Below are positions 46,253 through 56,650 of a DNA stretch of 64,000 bases, one piece after another. Below the pieces are notes generated by a model, which did not search any database, was not told where the DNA came from, and saw only the letters and a list, made by a program, of their open reading frames with translations. This stretch comes from Rickettsiales bacterium (GTDB lineage: Bacteria > Pseudomonadota > Alphaproteobacteria > Rickettsiales > JABCZZ01). The position numbers and the translations under genes are program-made. Every line of letters begins with the position of its first letter. Position 1 is the first letter of the stretch. The stretch is taken from assembly GCA_035765535.1 (NCBI GenBank), contig DASTXE010000003.1, forward strand, positions 1 to 64,000, read 5' to 3'.

Positions 46253-46387
46253 AGATTAACTATTTATGTTTCTATATGAGATAAGCACGATTTGATTCAT
46301 CCTTAAACGGGGAATATGCAACTAAAAATAGCATACAATGACAGCGTTGTCATTGATGATAATCAATAAGTGAACAATAAAAGAGAG

Positions 46388-47317
46388 TTAGAGCAGGGTG
46401 ATGAGTGCCGGAACGGCTTCAAATACGTCAGCTACAAGCCCGTAATCGGCAATTTCAAAGATCGGGGCGTTTTCATCTTTGTTGATGGCTACAATGACTT
46501 TGCTGCTTTTCATGCCTGCCAGATGCTGAATAGCGCCGGAGATGCCAAGCGCAATATAAAGATCGGGCGCAACGATTTTGCCGGTCTGGCCGACTTGCGC
46601 GTCGTTTGAAATATAACCCGCATCCACCGCAGCGCGGGAAGCGCCGGTGGCAGCCCCAAGCTTAGTAGCAAGCTGGTCTACGAGTGCGAAATTCTCTTTG
46701 GAGCCGAATCCGCGCCCGCCGGAAACGACGATACGGGCTGAACCCAGGTCCGGACGCTCGCTTTGCACTGTTTCGCGGGAAACAAAGCTGGAAAGACCGC
46801 TATCGCCTTTGCTGGCAATAGTCTCGACTGTAGCATTTCCACCTTCAGCGGCCACGGCATCAAAGGCGGTCTGGCGCACTGTCAGCACTTTAATGACTTC
46901 CTGCGAATGCACGGTTTCAATCGCATTTCCGGCATAAACAGGGCGTTTGAAGCGGTCTGCGGCCAATACGGCGCTGATTTCGGAAATCTGTGTCACGTCC
47001 AGCATGGCGGCTACACGCGGCATGAAATCCTTGCCGGTGGAATCCGCTGCCGTAAGAATGTGGGAATAATTCCCTGCAAGTGAGGAAACCAGCAGGGAAA
47101 GATTTTCCGCCAGCCCCTGTTCGTATGCGGCATCGTCAGCCAGAAGCACTTTCTCAACCCCTTGAGCTTTTGCGGCGGCCTGTGCTACCGGTCCACAGCT
47201 TTTCCCGGCCACAAGCACATGTGTGCCGCCGCCAATCCGGGCGGCAGCGCCGAGCACCCGCAAGGTTGCGCGGGCGAGTTTGGCATTATCATGCGATGCG
47301 ACAACGAGGACTGTCAT
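46388..47317 (-). CDS. etfA: Electron transfer flavoprotein alpha subunit
   Basis: EtfA binds FAD and, with EtfB, passes electrons from acyl-CoA and other dehydrogenases to ETF-quinone oxidoreductase. The 309 residues end with the FAD-binding [40 protein letters not shown] and [20 protein letters not shown] motifs. Its ATG overlaps the etfB stop by 4 bp. Confidence 0.96.
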   Translation of the reverse strand: MTVLVVASHDNAKLARATLRVLGAAARIGGGTHVLVAGKSCGPVAQAAAKAQGVEKVLLADDAAYEQGLAENLSLLVSSLAGNYSHILTAADSTGKDFMPRVAAMLDVTQISEISAVLAADRFKRPVYAGNAIETVHSQEVIKVLTVRQTAFDAVAAEGGNATVETIASKGDSGLSSFVSRETVQSERPDLGSARIVVSGGRGFGSKENFALVDQLATKLGAATGASRAAVDAGYISNDAQVGQTGKIVAPDLYIALGISGAIQHLAGMKSSKVIVAINKDENAPIFEIADYGLVADVFEAVPALITLL

Positions 47318-48063
47318 AACACCTTCGCCTCATTTTTGAGTTTATCCACCAGCTCGGCGACATCCTTCACCTTGCCGCCGCCTTTGCGTTTGGGCGGTTC
47401 TTCCACTTTTTCGACCGTCACTTTAGGCGTAAGCGTGATGCCGAGCTCCGCGACGGTTTTCTTGGTAATCGGCTTGCTGCGGGCTTTCATAATATTGGGA
47501 AGCGTTGGATAACGCGGCTCGTTCAGGCGCAGATCCGTGGTCACTACAGCGGGTAGTTTAAGCTTTACGGTTGCGTGGCCGCCGTCCACTTCACGTGTAA
47601 CGGTGGCGAATCCATCGGCAACTTCCAGTTTCGATGCAAACGTTCCTTGCCCAATGCCAAGCAACGCAGCCAACATCTGGCCGGTCTGGTTGGCGTCATC
47701 GTCGATTGCCTGCTTGCCTGAGATGATAAGTCCCGGATTTTCTTCCTTAGCGATAGCAGCCAGAATCTTTGCGGCCTGCAGCGGCTGTATGGTTTCATCC
47801 AGGACGACGTGCACAGCCCTGTCCGCACCGATGGCAAGCCCCGAGCGCAGCGTTTCCTGTGCGGCTTCCGGCCCGATCAGCACCGCTACGACTTCCGTCG
47901 CAGTGCCTTTTTCTTTGAGCCGTACTGCTTCTTCCAGTGCGATCTCATCAAACGGGTTCATGGACATTTTAACGTTTGCGGTCTCAACGCCGCTACCGTC
48001 AGCCTTGACGCGCACCTTGACGTTATAGTCAATCACGCGCTTGATGGGGACAAGTATTTTCAT
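47314..48063 (-). CDS. etfB: Electron transfer flavoprotein beta subunit
   Basis: From ATG 48063 ([16 protein letters not shown]) the protein has 249 residues, the family length. ETF-beta motifs are [33 protein letters not shown] and the signature [21 protein letters not shown]. Twelve extra upstream codons are rejected because family members start at this Met. With etfA it forms a two-gene operon, facing away from ftsA. Confidence 0.96.
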   Translation of the reverse strand: MKILVPIKRVIDYNVKVRVKADGSGVETANVKMSMNPFDEIALEEAVRLKEKGTATEVVAVLIGPEAAQETLRSGLAIGADRAVHVVLDETIQPLQAAKILAAIAKEENPGLIISGKQAIDDDANQTGQMLAALLGIGQGTFASKLEVADGFATVTREVDGGHATVKLKLPAVVTTDLRLNEPRYPTLPNIMKARSKPITKKTVAELGITLTPKVTVEKVEEPPKRKGGGKVKDVAELVDKLKNEAKVL

Positions 48064-48242
48064 ACGGGAAATATACCACGTTTCAGGGGGGTATGACAAG
48101 ATACTAAGTAGTAAGCGGAATGTTTCAAATCCTGGGATAAATAAAGGAACGGGGGCAGTAGGTTTTACGGGGGCGTTTCAAATAAAAATTTCCTCAAAAA
48201 ATCTTGTTGAACATTCCCCCTTCATCAGTCATTTTCTGTGAA

Positions 48243-49499
48243 ATGACCAGAAAACAGAAAAAAATTAACGGTAACATTGCCGTGCTGGATATCGGCAGCA
48301 CGAAAGTGGCTTGCTTCATCGCGAAAGCGGAGGATGACGGCTCCCTGCGCGTGACCGGTATTGGCCACCAGCTTTCCAAGGGAATCCGCAGCGGCCATAT
48401 CATTGATATTATCGAAGCCGAAACTTCCGTAGTGGCGGCCGTTCATGCAGCCGAGCAGATGGCGGATGAAACGATTGAGAATGTCGTCGTCAATATCAGC
48501 GGCATGGGCATCCAGTCGCACACGCTGCGCGTGGAATTGACCGTGTCGGGTGAGCGCGTCAGCGGCCGCGACATTGAAGACATTATGCGCGAAGGGCGTG
48601 GGAGCGTCGAAAGCGACGATGACGAAATCATTCATTGCTTCCCCGTCAATTATACGCTGGACGATGTCAGCAACATTAATGACCCCCGCGGCATGGTCGG
48701 CGAGAAACTGGGTGCTGACCTGCATATCATCACTGCGCCTTCCACGATGATATTGAATATTGCAAACTGTCTGGCCAACTGCCACCTGAACGCAGCAGAA
48801 TTCGTGGTGTCCTCGCATGCTTCGGGCCTTGCCTGCCTGGAGCCGGACGAAATGCAGCTCGGCGTGACGCTGATCGATATGGGCGGCGGCGTGACTTCCA
48901 TCGCAGTCTTTTCCGGCGGCAAAAATGTTTATACGGATGTCGTGCCTATTGGCGGCGTGCATGTAACAAGCGACCTGGCCAAGGGGCTTTCCACCTCCAT
49001 CGCGCATGCGGAACGCCTGAAAACCCTCCATGGAAGCGCAGTGCCGGCGTCATCCGACGATCAGGCGATGATCGAAGTGCCCCAGCTCGGCGAAGAATAT
49101 AGCGAAGACGGCAGCAATATGATGCCGCGCTCGATCATGGTGGGCATTATCCGCCCGCGTCTGGAGGAAATCTTCGAGATGATCCGCAGCAAGCTGGAAA
49201 TGGCGGGCATGGACAGTATTGCAGGCCGCCGCGTCGTGCTGACGGGCGGTGCAAGCCAGCTGCTGGGAATGCGTGAGATCGCGACACGCGTGCTGGGCAA
49301 GCAGGTGCGGCTCGTGAAGCCGCGCATGATCAACGGGCTGGCTGAAGCCGTAAGCGGCGCAGCTTTCTCTTCCGCCATTGGCATGATGGAATTCGCCCGC
49401 CGCCGCGCGCTGGAGGAGTCGCATATGGACTCCATACAGCGTAAACCCCTGCCGTTCGCGCTGAAGCAGGTTGTCCAGTGGGTCAAAGAGAATTTTTAG
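48243..49499 (+). CDS. ftsA: Cell division protein FtsA
   Basis: FtsA is the actin-like protein that anchors FtsZ to the membrane. The 418 residues (ATG 48243) show IAVLDIGSTKVACFIAKAED (phosphate 1), the inserted 1C domain (VVNISGMGIQSHTLR), LIDMGGGVTSIAVF (phosphate 2), VVLTGGASQLLGM (adenosine) and a C-terminal amphipathic helix (QVVQWVKENF). It is not preceded by ftsQ or followed by ftsZ; ftsZ lies 5 kb away on the other strand. Confidence 0.96.
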   Translation: MTRKQKKINGNIAVLDIGSTKVACFIAKAEDDGSLRVTGIGHQLSKGIRSGHIIDIIEAETSVVAAVHAAEQMADETIENVVVNISGMGIQSHTLRVELTVSGERVSGRDIEDIMREGRGSVESDDDEIIHCFPVNYTLDDVSNINDPRGMVGEKLGADLHIITAPSTMILNIANCLANCHLNAAEFVVSSHASGLACLEPDEMQLGVTLIDMGGGVTSIAVFSGGKNVYTDVVPIGGVHVTSDLAKGLSTSIAHAERLKTLHGSAVPASSDDQAMIEVPQLGEEYSEDGSNMMPRSIMVGIIRPRLEEIFEMIRSKLEMAGMDSIAGRRVVLTGGASQLLGMREIATRVLGKQVRLVKPRMINGLAEAVSGAAFSSAIGMMEFARRRALEESHMDSIQRKPLPFALKQVVQWVKENF

Positions 49500-49520
49500 C
49501 ACCTCAAACGTTACGCGGGT

Positions 49521-49610
49521 ACGCGGAAGAGCAAGGAAATTTATGAAAATTTCCGGCGATGACCTCGCGAAGCGCGGGGGTAAGCGTAAGCGGAGGGGGA
49601 GAATCCCCCT
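49521..49610. repeat. Dispersed repeat, copy in the ftsA-thiF gap
   Basis: The element shares GGGGGTAAGCGTAAGCGGAG with the priA copies (one change) and ends with the hairpin AGGGGGA-GAA-TCCCCCT at 49594-49610. It also carries an extra perfect hairpin, GGAAATTT-ATGA-AAATTTCC, at 49535-49554. It fills most of the gap between ftsA and the next gene and is not read as protein here. It may affect mRNA stability or termination. Confidence 0.78.
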
Positions 49611-49622
49611 CGGAGAAAACTA

Positions 49623-50390
49623 ATGCTGACGGACAACCAGTTACGGCGCTACGCCCGCAATATCTCCCTTCCCGGCGTAGGCAAGGAAGGGCAGGAGAAG
49701 CTGCTTGCTGCACAAGTGCTTGTGATTGGCGCAGGCGGGCTCGGTGCACCGGTGCTGGCCTATCTGGCATCCTCAGGAGTGGGGCATATCGGCATCGTGG
49801 AAGATGACCGCGTGGAACTTTCCAATCTCCAGCGCCAGATATTATTTGAAACAGGAGATATCGGCCGCTTCAAGGCCGAAGCCGCACGCGACCGTATCTC
49901 GGAGTTAAATCCGGAAATACGTATTACCCTTCATCGCCAGAGACTGGATAATGCAAATGCCGCAGCGCTCATGCGCGAATACGATATCGTAGTGGATACA
50001 TCGGATAACTTCGCTACGCGCTTTGCGGTGAATGCAGCCTGTCTGGCTGAGAAAAAAACGCTGGTTTCCGGCGCCGTGCGCGCATTTGAAGGGCAGCTTG
50101 CCGTTTTCAAGCCTTATCTGGGCGAAAATCAGCCGTGCTATCGCTGCTTTGTCGGTGGCGCGCCGGATGACGAACGCGGCTGCCGTGACCTGGGTGTACT
50201 GGGGGCGCTGACGGGCATTGTCGGCTCAATGCAGGCGCTCGAAACATTGCGTGAGTTGCTGGGGATCGGTGAGTCTTCCGCCGGAAAATTACTGCGCTTC
50301 GATGCGCTCACCATGCAGTGGAAGAGCAGCATACTGTTACAGGACCCGGATTGCGAATGCTGCGGGTCCCGTCCGCTCAAGGGTTTATAA
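49623..50390 (+). CDS. ThiF/MoeB/HesA-family adenylyltransferase
   Basis: These E1-like enzymes adenylate the C-terminal Gly-Gly of ThiS or MoaD. The 255 residues have the ATP-binding VLVIGAGGLGAPVLAYLASSG, the adenylation arginine in SNLQRQILFETGDIGRFKAE, DTSDNFATRFAVN and a zinc-type CYRCF ... CECCG pair of CxxC motifs. MoeB or ThiF cannot be told apart without a neighbouring MoaD or ThiS gene, and none is in the window. Confidence 0.92.
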   Translation: MLTDNQLRRYARNISLPGVGKEGQEKLLAAQVLVIGAGGLGAPVLAYLASSGVGHIGIVEDDRVELSNLQRQILFETGDIGRFKAEAARDRISELNPEIRITLHRQRLDNANAAALMREYDIVVDTSDNFATRFAVNAACLAEKKTLVSGAVRAFEGQLAVFKPYLGENQPCYRCFVGGAPDDERGCRDLGVLGALTGIVGSMQALETLRELLGIGESSAGKLLRFDALTMQWKSSILLQDPDCECCGSRPLKGL

Positions 50391-50543
50391 GTTATTGTAA
50401 CACAGTTGTAATAAAGAAAATCGTTAATAGATAATATTATACAACTGCAAGGATTTAGTATATAATTAAGGGATATTTGAGGAGTAGTTTGTTAAAACGG
50501 ATTTGAGCCGCCTGCTCATAAAACAAAAGAAAAGATACGGTGC

Positions 50544-51104
50544 ATGACAAACGGCCTACTATATCGCTACCGCGTATTCGCAAAGTGTATATCCCCTATC
50601 ACGCTGAAAAGAAAACTCGCGCAACTCACTCGCTCCGAGACTGCTTCGACCGCGATCGAATTCGCAATAATCCTGCCGGTAGTGGTGTTGTTTGTGCTCG
50701 GTATTATTTCGTTTGGTGCTGTGATCTACGAATCTTCTGACTTGCAGGGCGCACTCAATGATGCTGCCCGTCAGGGGAAAACCGGGTATCCCAATGTGCT
50801 CGATAATGGTGTAAAAACCAGTGCGCCAAATTCTCGGTGGGGAAGTGTTTATAGTAATTTTACAGGGCAAACCAAGTTTCTGTTTGATCCTAATAAAATA
50901 GGGTACTCAGCTACGACTTATCCCGATTTTACCTCTGCGGCTAAGGAGGCGGGGGGCACACCTGACTGCATAGGCGGTTCTGGTAAAGTTGTGGTTTATA
51001 AAGCATGGTATCCTTACCCCAACATCCCATTTGTGCAATTTCTGTTCGGTAAGGGCAACAATATGCAGGCAACCGTAGTCGTAAAGAACGAGGTGTTCCA
51101 GTAA
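50544..51104 (+). CDS. TadE-like pilus assembly protein
   Basis: The 186 residues contain the TadE signature TASTAIEFAIILPVVVLFVLG, a pseudopilin-type membrane segment near residue 45, followed by an extracytoplasmic region with two Cys. It is a minor component of the Flp/Tad tight-adherence pilus. It overlaps the second TadE gene by one base. The usual cpaB-F and tadB-C genes are not in the window. Confidence 0.87.
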   Translation: MTNGLLYRYRVFAKCISPITLKRKLAQLTRSETASTAIEFAIILPVVVLFVLGIISFGAVIYESSDLQGALNDAARQGKTGYPNVLDNGVKTSAPNSRWGSVYSNFTGQTKFLFDPNKIGYSATTYPDFTSAAKEAGGTPDCIGGSGKVVVYKAWYPYPNIPFVQFLFGKGNNMQATVVVKNEVFQ

Positions 51105-51772
51105 TGCGAGCGGTATCTGTATATTTAAATAAGTTCAAATGCGCATTGACCGAGTTTGGACAATGTGAAAGAGGACTTGCGCTGATAGAATTCGCGTTTT
51201 CTGTGGCTATCCTAATGCTGCTACTCTTTGGTGGTATTGAGGTTTCCCGATATGTTTTAATCTTCCAGAAACTGCAAATTACTGTGAATAATGAAAGCAA
51301 TCTTATCACGGCAATTGATCCGCAGCATGATCCGGCCATGACCAAGTCCGAGATGGACTCCATCATCACCGCCGCGAAAATCATGATGGCTCCTTATGCG
51401 CTGGATACAACTAACTCCACGTTGATACTAACGGATATTTATGCACCAGTTACAAGCGGTTTGGGCAATAATCCTGGCAGTCCTGTTGTGAAATGGCGTT
51501 ATTGTGGGCCTGGCACATTGGGAACCAGCAAGCTCGGCGCGGTAGGGAAAGCGGCGACATTAAAAAGTCTGCCTAATAATTTTACAATGTCTGAAGGCGA
51601 TGAAATTGTAGCGGCTGAACTCTATTATAAATTCAATCCGATAGTAAAAAACGGAATCACCAGTAAAGTCGTTCCATTTGATAAGACAGTATATAACGTT
51701 GCTATCAGCGTTCCACGATACAGCTCGCTCGTTTCGCTATTAACTACGGCAGGCGGATCGAACTGTAAATAA
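51104..51772 (+). CDS. TadE-like pilus assembly protein, second copy
   Basis: The 222-residue product carries a TadE membrane segment (GLALIEFAFSVAILMLLLFGG) and an extracytoplasmic domain of 170 residues with conserved-looking SNLITAID and two Cys (one at WRYCGPG, one at the extreme C-terminus). The close spacing indicates one operon with the genes on either side. Confidence 0.85.
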   Translation: MRAVSVYLNKFKCALTEFGQCERGLALIEFAFSVAILMLLLFGGIEVSRYVLIFQKLQITVNNESNLITAIDPQHDPAMTKSEMDSIITAAKIMMAPYALDTTNSTLILTDIYAPVTSGLGNNPGSPVVKWRYCGPGTLGTSKLGAVGKAATLKSLPNNFTMSEGDEIVAAELYYKFNPIVKNGITSKVVPFDKTVYNVAISVPRYSSLVSLLTTAGGSNCK

Positions 51773-51793
51773 AGGCAGGGTAGGAGAAGGGTT

Positions 51794-53323
51794 ATGAAAA
51801 ATAAGATGATCGCATTTCTGAAACAATTCAGGAAACGGGAAGATGGGAACGTTCTCATTATCGTCGCCTGTGCATTATTTGCGCTTGTGGCGGCGGCGGG
51901 TGTGGCGATCGATATGTCCCGCCTGCAGACGACGAGGCAGAAGCTGCACGACTGTATGGATACGGCAGGTCTTGCAGCAATGGCTAAGATCAACGAGCCA
52001 CATCAAGGTTCAACGCAGCAATGGGTGAACCAATTGGTAAGCAAGTATTTTTATACGGATTGTCAGAAAGCCTATCTGGGCGTAAAAATCACTAAGCTGG
52101 ACGCGCAGCTTTCCAACAATAATAACACGTTGACACTCAATGTAACTACAGGGCAGCGCCCATCACTGATGCCGGTGGCAGGCATAAATAATATGGCGCT
52201 CAATTTGAGTTCAACAATTACGCGCGATGTAACAGGGCTTGAACTTGTACTGGCATTGGATATGACTGATTCGATGACATATCCGGTAGATAAGTCCAAT
52301 AGCTCAGTTGCAAAAATCGATGCATTGAAATGCGCCGTGGCAGGTAATGCAAGTGGCGTTAATTGTGCAGGAAAAGGGCTTACGACTACCGGTATGCTGG
52401 ATGTATTATACGGTAGCAATACAAGCTTCTCGAACGTTTACGTAAGTGTTGTGCCATTTGATAATATGGTCAACGCGAATGTGACATCCTATCCTGGTAA
52501 AGCTTTTATCGATAATTCTACGATTTCTAATCAGGATGGCTGTGTGGATGCACGTGATCGTAATGCGATTAGTCCACGAGATCGCACTTTAACGTTAGAT
52601 ATATCGGATGATCGTCCGATAGCTAATACTGCAACAGCATTCAAAGCCTTGCAAAGCACGTATCCGGGAACCATAGAACTGGATTACTGTCCTAGCGCCA
52701 GCATATTGCCTCCGACGACCAGCAGAAGCGCTGTGGAGGCAACGATTAAGAAAATAGAGCCTAATGGTAACACGATGATTAATCTTGGCCTGGCTTGGTC
52801 CTGGCGTCTGTTGTCACCTACCTGGACCGGTTTATGGGGGGCGCAAAACTATGGCGGCACTTCGCTTCCACTGCCATATGGCACTAAGAATATGACAAAA
52901 GTAGTCGTACTGATGACAGATGGTATCAATATGAACGGTGAGCAGCCTTCAGGCTATCATGGTAGTCCGTGCTGTAATCATAATAATAATACAGATAACG
53001 CTTATGAGCTTCAAGATGATCGCCCGACGAATGATCAATTGGATGCGCTGACAAGAAAAGTTTGCGCTGCGATGAAGGCGCCCGATAAAAATATTGTAAT
53101 TTACACGATCGGTTTTGGGCAGGCCGATCCGCATAAAACGCCAACGCTGGCAGATCGAACGGCGCACTGGCCTGCAGCAGCTTCTACGTACGTGGATACT
53201 TACTTACTGAAAGATTGTGCTAGCGGTCCCGATCATTTCTTCCTGGCGCCGACAAACGATCAGCTTGCAGCGGCATTCCAGCAGATTGCGAACCAGCTTG
53301 TGAACCTGCGTGTAAGCAAATAA
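51794..53323 (+). CDS. TadG-like pilus protein with von Willebrand factor A domain
   Basis: The 509 residues begin with the TadG N-terminal segment GNVLIIVACALFALVAAAGVAID that anchors it, then a vWA domain: ELVLALDMTDSMTYPVDKS (MIDAS DxSxS reads DMTDS), VYVSVVPFDN and VVLMTDGINMNGEQPSG, and a C-terminal FLAPTNDQLAAAFQQIANQL. TadG proteins help secrete or anchor Tad pili. The gene is followed by a strong terminator. Confidence 0.88.
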   Translation: MKNKMIAFLKQFRKREDGNVLIIVACALFALVAAAGVAIDMSRLQTTRQKLHDCMDTAGLAAMAKINEPHQGSTQQWVNQLVSKYFYTDCQKAYLGVKITKLDAQLSNNNNTLTLNVTTGQRPSLMPVAGINNMALNLSSTITRDVTGLELVLALDMTDSMTYPVDKSNSSVAKIDALKCAVAGNASGVNCAGKGLTTTGMLDVLYGSNTSFSNVYVSVVPFDNMVNANVTSYPGKAFIDNSTISNQDGCVDARDRNAISPRDRTLTLDISDDRPIANTATAFKALQSTYPGTIELDYCPSASILPPTTSRSAVEATIKKIEPNGNTMINLGLAWSWRLLSPTWTGLWGAQNYGGTSLPLPYGTKNMTKVVVLMTDGINMNGEQPSGYHGSPCCNHNNNTDNAYELQDDRPTNDQLDALTRKVCAAMKAPDKNIVIYTIGFGQADPHKTPTLADRTAHWPAAASTYVDTYLLKDCASGPDHFFLAPTNDQLAAAFQQIANQLVNLRVSK

Positions 53324-53346
53324 AAAAGATTACACTAAATGAGCGA

Positions 53347-53377
53347 GGGCGGCACATCGTGCCGCCCTTTTCTTTTT
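53347..53377 (+). terminator. Rho-independent terminator after tadG
   Basis: GGGCGGCAC-ATC-GTGCCGCCC, a 9-bp perfect stem, is followed by TTTTCTTTTT. It ends the tad operon and overlaps the very end of the convergent lptA gene. Confidence 0.93.
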
Positions 53378-54044
53378 AGGGCTTGGCGGGAGAATCGGTG
53401 GGGGCGCTGTTTTGCTGATCCTGATTGGGCACGAACAGACTGCGCACGCGCGTGCCACCATTGTCAAATTTGCTTCCCGTTCTGCCATTCTGGTTCGTAA
53501 GAATGCTGCGGCCTGTATCCATATTATAAACGAGATCCGTGCCGCGCATGATATTCTTCCCGCGCGTGAGCACGACATTGCCGCCGGAAAGGCGCAGCAG
53601 GCGGCTGGGAACGTCGTAATCGCCTTTATCGCCCTGGGCAGATTCTTCCGGTGTGGCCACCAGCACATGGCCCTGCACTTCGATCAGCGTGATCGCCCCC
53701 ATGCCGCTATTGCTGCCTGCCGGAGCAGGCGTGGCGGGTTTTGGCTCGCTGCCGCCCTGTTTATAATGCACGATCATAATATCGGACTTCAGGCGCACCT
53801 TCCCCTGTACGGCCACGACATTGCCCTTGAAAACGGCTTTATTTTCGTGCTGGAGCACTTCAAGACTGTCGGAGGTGATTTCCACTGGCAGTTTGGTGTC
53901 GAAGTGCTGTGGATCCTTTTCTGTCATGACTTGGGCATTCTGCGGCTGGCGCATTTGCACTTGCGCAATCTGTGCCGAAGCCTGGCCGGGGAGTATGGCG
54001 GCACTGGCAATCAGGGAAAGGGTGAGGAGGGTAATGCGCTTCAT
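53376..54044 (-). CDS. lptA: Lipopolysaccharide transport periplasmic protein LptA
   Basis: LptA bridges inner and outer membranes to carry LPS. The 222 residues have a signal peptide (ITLLTLSLIASAAILPGQASA) and the OstA beta-jellyroll (PVEITSDSLEVLQHENKAVF, NVVAVQGKVRLKSDIMIVHY, RLSGGNVVLTRGKNIMRGTDL). A Gly/Pro-rich insert around residue 105 is unusual but tolerable. It overlaps lptC by 4 bp, which supports one operon. Confidence 0.93.
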   Translation of the reverse strand: MKRITLLTLSLIASAAILPGQASAQIAQVQMRQPQNAQVMTEKDPQHFDTKLPVEITSDSLEVLQHENKAVFKGNVVAVQGKVRLKSDIMIVHYKQGGSEPKPATPAPAGSNSGMGAITLIEVQGHVLVATPEESAQGDKGDYDVPSRLLRLSGGNVVLTRGKNIMRGTDLVYNMDTGRSILTNQNGRTGSKFDNGGTRVRSLFVPNQDQQNSAPTDSPAKP

Positions 54045-54676
54045 TCTTCATTTCCTTTCTGTCCGGCAGAACTGGATTCCTTGGGAGGCAGATAAATAGT
54101 AACAAAAACCGGGCCGTTAAACGTCGCAATACTCTGAGCGCCGTTAAAAACTGCCCCGTGGGATTTTAAGGTGCCAAGCGGCCCCTGGCCGCTGACAGGG
54201 TCTTCAGTAACGGCGATTTTCTTCGCAATGTCAATATGCATGGATTCGGTATGCATCTCATAGCCCTGGTCGTTAAACAGCTCCACAGCGCCGCTTAGGA
54301 AAAGCTGCTCCTGCTTGATTTGCAGATTGCCTTTATTGGCCTGTGCGGTGAACCAGACGCCGCTATTGAGAGAGATATCGCCGTTGACCTGGTCGAGCAG
54401 CACATTCTCGGCATCGACCTGCAGGGCGGTTTTAGCCGTGATACTGTAAGGCTGGTTGCTGGCATCGAAACCGTGGAAATTAGCATTGACCATGGTGGTC
54501 GGCGGGGGAGTGTTGTTCTTTTCCGCGGTGCTCGTAAAGGCAATGCGTATGCTCGTATTCTTGCGGATGATAGGATAAAAAAGCAGCACGCACACCAGCA
54601 CGGCAACCAGTACGAAAAGCAGCGCCTTGGTAAGATGAACAAGCTTGGTGTGATGCGCGACGGACTGGGCGTTCAT
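54041..54676 (-). CDS. lptC: LPS export ABC system protein LptC
   Basis: LptC is the single-span inner-membrane protein that receives LPS from LptB2FG and hands it to LptA. The 211 residues have an N-terminal span (ALLFVLVAVLVCVLLFYPI, about 19-37) and a beta-jellyroll with MVNANFHGFDASNQPYSITA and GQGPLGTLKSHGAVFNG. Coupled to lptA. Confidence 0.9.
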   Translation of the reverse strand: MNAQSVAHHTKLVHLTKALLFVLVAVLVCVLLFYPIIRKNTSIRIAFTSTAEKNNTPPPTTMVNANFHGFDASNQPYSITAKTALQVDAENVLLDQVNGDISLNSGVWFTAQANKGNLQIKQEQLFLSGAVELFNDQGYEMHTESMHIDIAKKIAVTEDPVSGQGPLGTLKSHGAVFNGAQSIATFNGPVFVTIYLPPKESSSAGQKGNEE

Positions 54677-54769
54677 AACAGGCTGAATAAAAAAACCGGA
54701 GAAGGTACAGACAAAATGACGATATGTTGCCTTACCATGCTCCGGTCTCTTCCTTTGGCTGCGGCAGGA

Positions 54770-56512
54770 TTAATTAGCCTGGCGGCGCAGGAATGCGGGG
54801 ATTTCGAGGTAGTCATTATCCGTGATGGATTTTTGCGTACGCTCGTTGACTTCTACCTTCGGCTTTTCAACAACATGCACGCTACGTTCGGGTTTTTCCG
54901 GCTTTGCAGCAAGTACGCGGCCTACATTGGCCATACGGTTGAGGAAGTTGATGGCGGAGTTGTTACCGGCATCACGGCTTCTGTCTTCGGCATTGCGATC
55001 CTGCGGCTGATTGGCCGAGCTTTTGCGCTGCGGCAGCGTTTCTTCCGGGGCTGGGAAAAAGCTGCGTTGCGCGGGCTGTGCTGCCTGCGGGCTCACGAAG
55101 CTCGGAGCGCGCTGGCCCACGGCAATCGGAAGCTGGAGCTGCTGTTCGTTTTCTTCATGATATTTGATAGCGCCAATGGTGGTTACCATGCGGTTGACAA
55201 ATACGACATGCGCATGATCGTCCTGAGCGGTCGCCTGCATGGCCACCTGAGCGGGACGTGCCTGCTGCGCTACCGGTTGCGGTGTGGGCGCGGGGGCAAC
55301 GGCGGAAACGGTCTGCGGTGATACGAAAGCGCTTCTTGCGCTGGCGCGCTGCTCAAGAGCCGGTTCAGGGCGCTTGATTTGTTCCGGTGCGGAAAAAGAT
55401 TCAGGTGCTTTGGCATGGACCGGTGCACCCGGAAATTTGGCGGGTTCCGGTGCGCGCGGAGGAGCGGCAAAACCGAGCTTGCTGCCATAGAAACGAACCG
55501 CTTCTGCGGGCTTTGCCTGCGACTTAGGTTCTTCTGCGGCATTTCCCAGATCGATACCGGTAGCCACCACGGAAACGCGCATCTTGCCTTCCAGGTTCGG
55601 ATTGAAGGTGGCGCCGAAGATGATGTTGGCATCCGGGTCAACTTCTTCACGGATACGGGTTGCGGCTTCATCGGCCTCGAACAGGGTCATGTCGTAACCG
55701 CCGGTGATATTGATGAGTACGCCGCGTGCGCCCTTCATCGAAACATCGTCCAGCAGCGGGTTGGAAATAGCGGCTTCGGCAGCATCGATCGCACGCTTAG
55801 CGCCTTCGCCTTCGCCGGTGCCCATCATTGCCTTGCCCATTTCGCTCATTACGGTGCGAATGTCGGCAAAGTCGAGATTGATAAGGCCGGGCATGATCAT
55901 CAGGTCGGTCACGCCGCGCACGCCGGAGTGCAATACTTCATCCGCTAAGCGGAACGCATCGGCGAACGTGGTTTTTTCATTGGCGATGCGGAACAGATTC
56001 TGGTTCGGAATGACAATCAGCGTATCCACGAACTGCTGCAGTTCTTTCACGCCCTGTTCAGCCAGGCGCATACGGTGGTTGCCTTCGAACTGGAACGGCT
56101 TGGTCACAACGCCTACGGTCAGGATGCCGCGCTCTTTGGCGAAACGCGCGATAACCGGTGCAGCGCCCGTGCCGGTGCCGCCGCCCATGCCGGCGGTGAT
56201 GAACACCATGTTGCTGCCTTCGATATAGCCCGCTACTTCGTCCAGCGCTTCTTCAGCGGCAGCGCGGCCGGTTTCAGGATTAGCGCCTGCGCCAAGGCCG
56301 CGTGTGAGGCTGCTGCCCAGCTGAATGCGGCGCTCGGTAAGAGAATTCTCCAGGGCTTGTGCGTCCGTGTTGGCCACGACGAAATTCACACCTTCCAGAT
56401 TGGAGCTTATCATGTTGTTGACGGCGTTGCCGCCTGCGCCCCCTACGCCTACTACCGTGATGGTCGGGCGTAGCGTTTCTGATTTACCGGGAAGATGAAG
56501 ATTGATGGCCAT
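54770..56512 (-). CDS. ftsZ: Cell division protein FtsZ
   Basis: FtsZ is the tubulin-like GTPase that forms the division ring. From ATG 56512 it has 580 residues: the GTPase core ([30 protein letters not shown], residues ~20-330), then a linker of about 230 residues rich in Pro, Ala and Gln, and the C-terminal FtsA-binding peptide [12 protein letters not shown]. Long linkers are characteristic of alphaproteobacteria. An upstream in-frame start 18 codons earlier is rejected. The gene is detached from ftsA and the rest of the dcw cluster. Confidence 0.97.
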   Translation of the reverse strand: MAINLHLPGKSETLRPTITVVGVGGAGGNAVNNMISSNLEGVNFVVANTDAQALENSLTERRIQLGSSLTRGLGAGANPETGRAAAEEALDEVAGYIEGSNMVFITAGMGGGTGTGAAPVIARFAKERGILTVGVVTKPFQFEGNHRMRLAEQGVKELQQFVDTLIVIPNQNLFRIANEKTTFADAFRLADEVLHSGVRGVTDLMIMPGLINLDFADIRTVMSEMGKAMMGTGEGEGAKRAIDAAEAAISNPLLDDVSMKGARGVLINITGGYDMTLFEADEAATRIREEVDPDANIIFGATFNPNLEGKMRVSVVATGIDLGNAAEEPKSQAKPAEAVRFYGSKLGFAAPPRAPEPAKFPGAPVHAKAPESFSAPEQIKRPEPALEQRASARSAFVSPQTVSAVAPAPTPQPVAQQARPAQVAMQATAQDDHAHVVFVNRMVTTIGAIKYHEENEQQLQLPIAVGQRAPSFVSPQAAQPAQRSFFPAPEETLPQRKSSANQPQDRNAEDRSRDAGNNSAINFLNRMANVGRVLAAKPEKPERSVHVVEKPKVEVNERTQKSITDNDYLEIPAFLRRQAN

Positions 56513-56650
56513 GTCTACCCCACTAAAGCGCGTGTTCAAAATTAATACTATCCTGCATACACCCAAATCCGGCGCGTTTCCAGTACTATTATGCCCTGTT
56601 TGGCGAGAAAATTTCTCGGTGATGCTTTTAGGTTTCTAAGGTGCTTTAAA

